DNA of 24,700 nucleotides from Kipferlia bialata (lineage: Eukaryota > Fornicata), in the NCBI GenBank assembly GCA_003568945.1, contig BDIP01000220.1, forward strand, positions 1 through 24,700. The letters are read 5' to 3'. This document shows positions 19,486-24,700 of this stretch, in pieces (position 1 is the stretch's first letter; each line of letters begins with the position of its first letter). Both the position numbers and the translations under genes were made by a program. Under the pieces are notes generated by a model, which worked only from the letters and a program-made list of their open reading frames with translations, was not told where the DNA came from and made no database searches.

Positions 19486-22400
19486 AGGCCAAGACATATA
19501 GAGAGGGAGAGAGACACTCATGGATGACATTGTCGGGGTAGCCTGGGTGTGAGAGAGGGAGGGAGGGAGAGAGAGAGAGATACTCGTGGGTGAGTGACTA
19601 TAGACATGTAAACACATATAGTACCTGTGTACCCCACTGCATAGTCTATAGTTACATATATACATATTAATGTATCCATACATACATATACCTGTGTACC
19701 CCACTGCATTGCTGCCTCTGAACAGCATCTGCAGACAGGTGTCTGGCAGGGCCTGGGGGTGGGGGTCGAGATGCGATGGGTAATGATGACAATGACCATT
19801 AGCAGTACAGTGCTACACTGTGCCCAAAACACACACTCCCCTCGAGTCCAGTGTTGACACATATATACCAGAAAACACCAGACACACCTTCCTCAGCACC
19901 CTCAGTCTCTCCCAGGGGCTCTCCTTGAGGAACCTGGGGTGAGTACAATGAAAGCATTGATAGTATCACACAGAGAAGCTTGCTAAAGTACCACAATCCG
20001 AATGCCATTCATGTATTCCACCCACCTCATTGTCACAAACCATCCGAGTGTACCATATATATCTAAAACTTACCTCATTGACACATCAAATATATACATC
20101 AACACCCATAGTGACACACATTTATGACCACCAACGATCAAGTACATAGTACATATGCATTCACCCACCTCATTGACACATCAAATGTGGCCCCACCCCA
20201 GCACTCCACGCTGAACAGAGAGGGGGAGGCAGAGACCTGGGGGTCAGGGGTTTTACTAATACATTCAAATACAAAGGGAGATTGATGAGAGATAGAGGTG
20301 AGAGAGGGGGAGGCAGAGACCTGGGGGTGAGGGGACGGTTGACATACTAGTACATGCATCCAAATACATAGAGTGTTGGATGAAATATATAGAGGTGGAG
20401 AGGATGAAGGTATGTATGTAACTCACCCCGGCGTCTCTCAGGTGGACTGCTCCACCGTAGAGCTCAGCGGTCCTGATCCTGGGGTCATATAGGAAGAGTA
20501 GATGCAGTACCTATATATAGAGAGAGAGAGAAACACTATATACACGGATCACATACGAGTACGTATAACAATATTACATAGCAGCCAATAGGTACTGTCA
20601 TACTCCAAATAGCACTAGGCCTAGTACACATTATTGTCTTTACCTTGTAGCCACAAGTGACTGATGGGCGTCTCTGAAGTCCGTTGTTGTGATGCCCACC
20701 CGCCCTGCCTCTGCCTCTACAGACAGCCACTTGGACAGTGCCTCGGGTCCATCCCTATCCAGCACCCGCTTGGCATTGTCGGGTGTAGCATCAATACTAG
20801 AGGTAGTAGGGGCAGTAGGGGCAGTAGATGGACTCTCTCCCTGCTGCTCAGAGACGTGTCTGTACACACTGGGTGGGTATGATGGTGTGGGGTGGGCAGA
20901 GTCTCTCCTGTATGCTGACCCCAGTGCCACTGTCTGTGCCGCTATGTAGTCTGTCAGGGGCAGGCTAGGGGGTGTGGGCCTAGTCTTGGGGGCAGAGGGT
21001 GTGTCTGCGCACTCTCCCCTACTCTGTCTGAGCCTAATGACCTCACCTCTCTCTCTCTCCCCTCCCTGGTATGTCCCATACTCACCCAGGGCATTGAACC
21101 TGTCCCACCTATCCTGGCGCACTCTCTCTCCCTCTCTCCCTCTGTCTCCCTCCCCCACCGCTGCTATATCCCCCAGCATGCAGTGTAGGAAGGAGAGCAC
21201 TCTGGATACTAGGACAGGGCACTCACCCCAGGGTTCCCTCTCCCCATCCACACTCTCACTCACCACCCTGTCTACCACACCCAGCTCCAGCAACTGCTCT
21301 GGGTATGCATGCTGCAGTGCCGCCAGAGCTGTGCAGTCAGCATGGTCCACACCCATCTCATGCCGCACCACAGGCTCCCCCCGCTGTCTTCTCTGTCTGT
21401 CCAGCTTGGACTGCATGATGGAAGCTGCGCCCTCTGGAGTGATAACCGAGTAGAAGGCACCGCTCAGGATACCTACGCGGTTGGCACCGGCTATAGCCAG
21501 GGCACCTGGGGGTTAGGGTATATAGCGAACACATAGTACATGACTACGCTTTACGTACCTCCGCTCCCCCCCTCCCCCACTACCAGTGACACCACAGGTA
21601 CAGTGAGGGTCTGGTAGTAGCAGAGACATGCTGCGATGTGTCTGGCTTGGCCCTATAGGGTGAGTCTCAACCCAATAGGAGTATCTACACGATACACATA
21701 TGTCACGTACCGTAGCCTCTGCGTAGAATGAGGGCAGGACTCTCTCTCTCGCTCTATATATACATATACAAAAATATGTACTGATAATACACGTACCGTA
21801 GCCTCTGCCTCGAATGAGGGCAATGCCCCGGCTGTGTCTACAAAGGTCAGCAGGGGGAGACGGAGCCTCTCGGCCAGCTTAGCTGCCCTAGGGTGAGAGA
21901 GACTGTATATATATATATCATATCGAGGGGGGCAACTTATGTACAATCAGTAACTCAGGGCCAAACTGAACCTAGTATTGATAAGGCATCTACAGATACA
22001 TATGCTTGAGTATGTACACAAATACATACATAGTCAAACAAACCTCAGAGCCAGACTGAACCCAGCAGGCAGGCCACACCCGTACTCTCTCTCAGAGGCC
22101 TGTTCAACAGAGTGGCCTGGGGTTAAGGCAGGTATCCACATGCACACAGTATCACATAAATTACCATACACATATATATACGCCTAGATATGGTATCATG
22201 AGCCTGTTCAACAGAGTAGCCTTGAGGTTAAGTAACACATAGTCTGAGTTACACACATGCACGTATACATCTACATCTGCCGTACCCTTGTGGTGGTATG
22301 TGACTATGCATGGGAGTGCCACACCCCCTGGGGCACCTGGCAGCATAGCTAGACCTGCCCTGATGAGGCGGTTCTTGCCAGCAGCACCGCCACCTGGGGT

Positions 22401-24623
22401 AAGGATCTATAAATACATATATAGGGATGGAGAGAGAGAAATACAGTGATCTGACCAGGCTCCTCTTGCCAGCCCTCAAAGTAAGGATACTTATATGTAC
22501 ATATACACATGCACGCATATACCCCTTATATATGTATATGTGTATATATGTACCACAAATTACCCGGTACCACTAATCTCCACAACGTGCTCTCCAAAGA
22601 TACATTGAAATTAAATGATATGTACTACTATATGAGAATACATACATACACCAACATATGATGATACAGTGTACCGTACCACTGATCTCCACAAAGTGCT
22701 GTCCAAAGAGTTGGTGCACGATGTCCTGGGGCTGCACCCTGTCCAGGGACCTGATATTGGATATATGTATGTATGTATATAGGAATAGATATACATATAT
22801 ATGAATTATTGAGCATGCTATAACAGTGTAATGTCCTGGGGCTGCACCCTGTCTAGGGACCTGACGTTAGGTACATGAATGTAGATATACTACTATATAT
22901 AGATGTAGTAACTATTATGATATTATATATAATAATAACTATTATATTATACATGTCCTGGGGCTGCACCCTGTCCAGGGACCTAGGGGGTGAGTGGCAT
23001 TAATGTAAGTATATATATAGGAATAGATAGACATATCGTATATATGTATTTTAGGACATGCTATATTAGTATGTCCTGGGGCACTCTGTCAAGGGACCTG
23101 ACGTTAGAGGGGGTGAGTGGCATATAGAGAGAGATAGTGCCTCCAAGTCGACCTCTACAGGGGAATGATACTTGCGATGAATATATATATTTGTACCTAG
23201 TCTCTGTATAGTCTGGTCTAGCCTCTGTGTCTGTCTCCTCTGGGCCAGGGGATGCCTCGCTCTCTAGGTCAGTCTGGCCTGGGGTTAGGGTGAGTGAATA
23301 TGTATTGTATCTGAAGTACACAATATGCATAAATACAGGAAATATTTGGTTACCTGTCTCACTCACATGATAAGTGAGTTCGAACTAGTATATATAGTAT
23401 GTTTATATACTCTACCTGACGAGGTGTCTGTCTCCGGCATCCCCATTGGGTCAGGAGAGGACAGAGAGGACACACTAAGTGCAGGGTCGGCACCCTGCCT
23501 CTCCCTCTCCTCTCTCTCTCTCTCCCTCTGTGCAGCATATGCCATCTCCCCCACCCTCTCTGCCATGTCCATGTCCAGGCCTAGCCGGCCTATGCCGGCG
23601 GCAGTGTCAATAGGACCGCCTGGGTATTAGGCTATAATCACCATCATATCCACGTATATATACTAGTCTGCCTCTTCTGCAGCACTGTCTACCACTCCAC
23701 TAGTCGTGAGGGTATATACTGTCCATACTATACTGCGTATGTATACTTATCAGTCGGGATATGCCAGTGGCACTGTCAATAGAGCCACCATGTGTATGTT
23801 CACTTATGCAGATGGAGTGCCATTCAGTGTCACCCACCTCTGCTGGCCAGGGCCTCTGCCTCCACTCTCTCCCTCTCTCTCTCTCCCTCGTGCACACCAG
23901 CCTTGCCTGGAGGGGTTAGAGACAGGGGGCATATATGCACAATTGTCTACACACATTGCTATGGATCCCTGTCTTATGTGGTCAGGATCTATCACCTGTA
24001 CACACACCAACAACTATATACAGACTAATACATCTGTATACAACCTAATATGAAGAAGAGACCTGGAGGGGTTAGAGGCAGTGAATACGAATATACACGT
24101 GAGTAAGTGTAAGTGTTTGCAAACAAAGATGTATAGAAGTATTGTCAATAATACCACCACTGTTACTGATCCCTACAGATGTGCTACCTGCTACAATGCC
24201 AGTATCCGGATCATATAAATGCATATGTACTTGTACTTGTAGGTATAGTACAATCTTACCTGCCACTATGGCCAGTATGTGTGCCACGAGTGCCTCTGCC
24301 TCAGGGTATGTGTCACACACACAGTCACAGTGGCCATTCTCATACAGGAACTGGCCTGGGGTCAGTGTGTACTAGGCATATATCAATTAGTATATAAACA
24401 TATACACAAACACCTAACTACATACACAAACACCTAATATACACTAGTTATATGTGTACATCTTTTCATTACTACATTCCAGTCAACCAGGACTACTATC
24501 GAGCGAGCCCACCCTATGACATACAATGTATATAAGTATACGTTCAAAAACAACATACCTGTCTGGAATGCCTCCGGTGTCTCTCTGTCATACACACTGG
24601 CAGACCCACGGCACATGGTGTTC
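14670..24623 (-). CDS. Fused biotin-dependent transcarboxylase (AccD-AccA-5S/PycB-BCCP)
   Basis: Thirty-one exons on the minus strand, all in phase, give 1211 residues ending at TAA 14670-14672. The start lies beyond the right edge. Domain order, numbered from the first residue seen: end of an AccD-type carboxyltransferase (1-53), charged linker (54-172), AccA-type carboxyltransferase (173-400), linker (400-585), pyruvate/oxaloacetate carboxyltransferase of the 5S/OadA type (590-900), PycB C-terminal domain (to about 1060), and a biotinyl domain (1140-1211). The AccA and 5S parts share one 862-base exon, so the fusion is real. No biotin carboxylase domain is seen. By analogy with the Giardia fusion protein and bacterial transcarboxylase, it should move a carboxyl group between an acyl-CoA (malonyl- or methylmalonyl-CoA) and pyruvate/oxaloacetate through biotin, without ATP. 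It is probably cytosolic, as no targeting signal can be judged. The biotin site reads VEGPKIK instead of E-A-M-K-M. Confidence 0.9.
14868..15178 (-). repeat. Tandem ~100-bp echoes of biotinyl exon 3' edge
   Basis: Copies of the end of exon 15179-15264 (the part coding LVSVEGPKIK, with its donor) begin near 15076, 14978 and, degraded, 14868. The first two are part of a tandem unit of about 100 bases that also includes the intron stretch around 15010-15060. The echo at 15076 reads ERPKIK, and the one at 14978 keeps EGPKIK. Confidence 0.88.
15343..15484 (-). repeat. Two echoes of biotinyl exon 5' edge
   Basis: Copies of the acceptor and first 16-20 bases of exon 15179-15264 (coding GTVTEL) at about 15348-15378 and 15457-15484, upstream in the coding direction. 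Confidence 0.85.
16018..16050 (-). repeat. Echo of exon 15884-15957 5' edge
   Basis: A copy of the first 26 bases (coding VYDDYLTHV), with one synonymous change. It lies upstream of the true acceptor. Confidence 0.8.
16337..16392 (-). repeat. Echo of exon 16135-16286 5' edge
   Basis: A diverged copy of the acceptor and the part coding DSVPPYVRPGDML, upstream in the coding direction. Confidence 0.65.
17040..17076 (-). repeat. Echo of exon 17103-17183 3' edge
   Basis: A diverged copy of the last 30 bases (coding MLNRWDRLLE) with its donor, downstream of the true edge. Confidence 0.7.
17503..17640 (-). repeat. Two echoes of exon 17421-17494 5' edge plus GA run
   Basis: Copies of the AACCCCAG acceptor and the exon start (coding SLLHSL) at 17535-17561 and 17609-17640. 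A (GA)n run at 17506-17538 lies next to the true acceptor. Confidence 0.85.
17811..18130 (-). repeat. Array of four acceptor + exon-start copies with GA runs
   Basis: Copies of the acceptor and first 30 bases of exon 17687-17798 (coding STGGSALVTC) lie at 17830-17868, 17932-17971, 18000-18040 and 18090-18130. GA runs at 17811-17829 and 17972-17998 separate some of them. The copy at 18000-18040 differs from the exon at five bases, all synonymous, over ten codons. Confidence 0.92.
18205..18246 (-). repeat. Echo of exon 18362-18464 3' edge
   Basis: A copy of the exon end (coding GLPVHFHTH) and its donor, downstream of the true edge. Confidence 0.85.
18549..18692 (-). repeat. Two echoes of exon 18362-18464 5' edge
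   Basis: Copies at 18549-18596 and 18660-18692. The first carries a CTGACCCCCAG acceptor, closer to consensus than the true acceptor. It differs from the exon only by three synonymous changes over twelve codons (AIKDMAGLVKPQ). The second has lost the Met codon. Confidence 0.9.
18983..19018 (-). repeat. Echo of exon 19112-19181 3' edge
   Basis: An identical copy of the last 30 or more bases (coding AIDAVRECNK) followed by a GTGGGT donor. Confidence 0.9.
19271..19318 (-). repeat. Echo of exon 19371-19437 3' edge
   Basis: A diverged copy with a small deletion, followed by GTAC. Confidence 0.7.
19440..19580 (-). repeat. GA runs and echo of exon 19371-19437 5' edge
   Basis: Long (GA)n runs at about 19447-19481 and 19553-19580 flank a copy (19512-19550) of the acceptor and first 28 exon bases (coding GYPDNVIHE), with one synonymous change. 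Confidence 0.88.
19622..19646 (-). repeat. Echo of exon 19692-19752 3' edge
   Basis: A copy of the exon end (coding AVGYT) and its donor. Confidence 0.8.
20022..20092 (-). repeat. Echoes of exon 20169-20236 3' edge
   Basis: One clear copy (20063-20092, coding the end FDVSM) and one shorter trace (20022-20042), both downstream of the true edge. Confidence 0.75.
20294..20331 (-). repeat. Echo of exon 20169-20236 5' edge
   Basis: An exact copy of the CCCCCAG acceptor and the first 20 exon bases. Confidence 0.88.
21705..21740 (-). repeat. Echo of exon 21797-21887 3' edge
   Basis: A copy of the exon end (coding PSFEAEAT) and its GTACGT donor, with minor changes. Confidence 0.85.
21950..21975 (-). 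repeat. Echo of exon 22044-22116 3' edge
   Basis: A diverged copy of the end coding FSLALR. Confidence 0.65.
22200..22232 (-). repeat. Echo of exon 22044-22116 5' edge
   Basis: A copy of the first 20 bases, with one amino-acid change and a decayed acceptor (AAG in place of CAG). Confidence 0.8.
22451..22480 (-). repeat. Echo of exon 22286-22393 5' part
   Basis: A diverged copy of the part coding AAGKNRLIR. Confidence 0.55.
22566..22602 (-). repeat. Echo of exon 22680-22750 3' edge
   Basis: A copy of the last 30 or so bases (coding FGQHFVEIS) and its GTAC donor. Confidence 0.85.
22829..23107 (-). repeat. Array of three acceptor + exon-start copies
   Basis: Copies of the acceptor and start of exon 22680-22750 (coding SLDRVQPQDI) at 22829-22870, 22952-22995 and 23071-23107, spaced 115-125 bases. 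The first differs by one synonymous change. The last has two synonymous changes and an in-frame loss of one codon. Confidence 0.9.
23751..23796 (-). repeat. Echo of exon 23416-23619 5' edge
   Basis: A copy of the part coding GGPIDTAAGIGRL, reading GGSIDSATGISRL: no frame break and mild replacements only. Confidence 0.8.
24062..24215 (-). repeat. Composite echoes upstream of exon 23838-23906
   Basis: 24062-24083 repeats the acceptor block of exon 23838-23906. 24180-24215 resembles the 3' edge of exon 24260-24355 (coding LAIVA plus donor). Around 24140-24165 is a trace of the start of exon 23416-23619. Confidence 0.5.
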
Positions 24624-24647
24624 CTGGGGGTTAATACATAGACAAAT

Positions 24648-24649
24648 AT

Positions 24650-24700
<51 letters not shown>
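24648..24700 (-). repeat. (GA)n microsatellite at window edge
   Basis: A GATA stretch and then at least 40 bases of GA, running off the window. It is CT on the sense strand of the transcarboxylase gene and lies in an intron. Confidence 0.9.

Larger units (their letters stand above)
16135..20478 (-). other. Transcarboxylase exons: 5S/OadA barrel and PycB region
   Basis: Exons in coding order: 20427-20478, 20169-20236, 19888-19933, 19692-19752, 19371-19437, 19112-19181, 18734-18854, 18362-18464, 17687-17798, 17421-17494, 17270-17351, 17103-17183, 16919-16960, 16600-16697, 16429-16505 and 16135-16286. Motifs: ECWGGATFDV, SPWERLRVLRK, FRGSNAVGYTGYPDNV, VFRIFDAFNKI, AIKDMAGLVKP (carbamyl-Lys), HFHTHSTGG (two metal His), LSGLTSQPPM, IPGGQYSNL and KVVGDMAL. 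The metal ligands Asp, Lys, His and His are all present. The Asp after the second His in many family members (HTHDTSG) is Ser here. Confidence 0.9.
20644..22750 (-). other. Transcarboxylase exons: AccA-type domain and fusion exon
   Basis: Exons in coding order: 22680-22750, 22286-22393, 22044-22116, 21797-21887, 21559-21652 and 20644-21505. Motifs match AccA: QLFGQHFVEISG (family F-x-E-L-H-G-D-R), VTYHHKG (G-H-Q-K-G), FVDTAGALPSFEAEATGQ (F-I-D-T-x-G-A-x-P) and the oxyanion-loop motif GEGGSGGALAI. YSVITPEGAAS (Y-S-V-I-S-P-E-G-C-A) and ELGVVDRVV follow. The last exon continues through a 185-residue Pro/Ser/Arg linker into TTTDFRDAHQSLVATR, the start of the 5S-type domain, with its metal-binding Asp. 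Confidence 0.88.
23197..24623 (-). other. Transcarboxylase exons: AccD C-terminus and linker
   Basis: Exons in coding order: 24559-24623, 24260-24355, 23838-23906, 23416-23619 and 23197-23278. The first two encode SVYDRETPEAFQTGQFLYEN and an acidic helix ending in LVAHILAIVAG. This matches the end of AccD proteins (R-x-I-E-Q-T...P-E-G-F-Q-x-x-E-F-L-L-E-H-G...). The next three encode a linker rich in Glu/Arg, with GA-repeat-derived stretches such as EGERERERVE and QREREREERERQ. The rest of the AccD domain lies outside the window. Confidence 0.8.

Noticed and set aside
20974-21453. Long open frame on the + strand (159 codons)
   Set aside because: It is antisense to the 862-base fusion exon of the transcarboxylase, which carries conserved domain motifs.
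14670-24623. Bacterial-style operon of separate acc/oad genes
   Set aside because: There are no internal stops or starts between domains, exon phases run through, and one exon spans the AccA-5S boundary.

Overview
The window is nuclear DNA of a very intron-rich protist. It carries five protein genes, all interrupted by short introns. I found no rRNA, tRNA, CRISPR array or mobile element. The best guess for the organism is a free-living fornicate metamonad of the Kipferlia type, which is an inference from three signs. (1) The largest gene is the multi-domain, biotin-dependent 'acetyl-CoA carboxylase/pyruvate carboxylase fusion' (transcarboxylase) known from Giardia. (2) Nearly every 3' splice site is a fused branch-point/acceptor block close to CTNACCCCAG, a style known from Giardia and Trichomonas introns. 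(3) Unlike Giardia, the genes have many introns. TAA, TAG and TGA all serve as stops.

Layout, left to right. 1-3208 (+): 3' part of a BRCT-domain gene that enters from the left with a coding (EAERL)n minisatellite. 3625-4634 (-): a seven-exon gene for a 133-residue protein that resembles small beta-carbonic anhydrases. 5203-11694 (+): a WRNIP1/RarA-type AAA+ ATPase gene with about 18 exons; its first three exons are tentative. 12540-13381 (-): a five-exon gene for a 143-residue protein I do not recognise. 14670-24623 (-): the last 31 exons of the fused transcarboxylase, whose 5' part lies beyond the right edge. Exon phases were checked by hand. They agree throughout genes 1, 2, 4 and 5 of this list except at one join in the ATPase gene (6462 to 6647).

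The genes do not form a pathway. The ATPase and the BRCT protein both suggest genome maintenance. The transcarboxylase belongs to central carbon and acyl-CoA metabolism.

The most unusual structure is shared by the two longest genes. Most of their introns hold short 'echoes' of the neighbouring exon edge. Copies of an exon's 5' edge, with its acceptor, lie upstream of that exon. Copies of a 3' edge, with its donor, lie downstream. Some are amplified into arrays, with six near-identical acceptors before one exon and five before another. Several echoes differ from the true edge only at synonymous sites.
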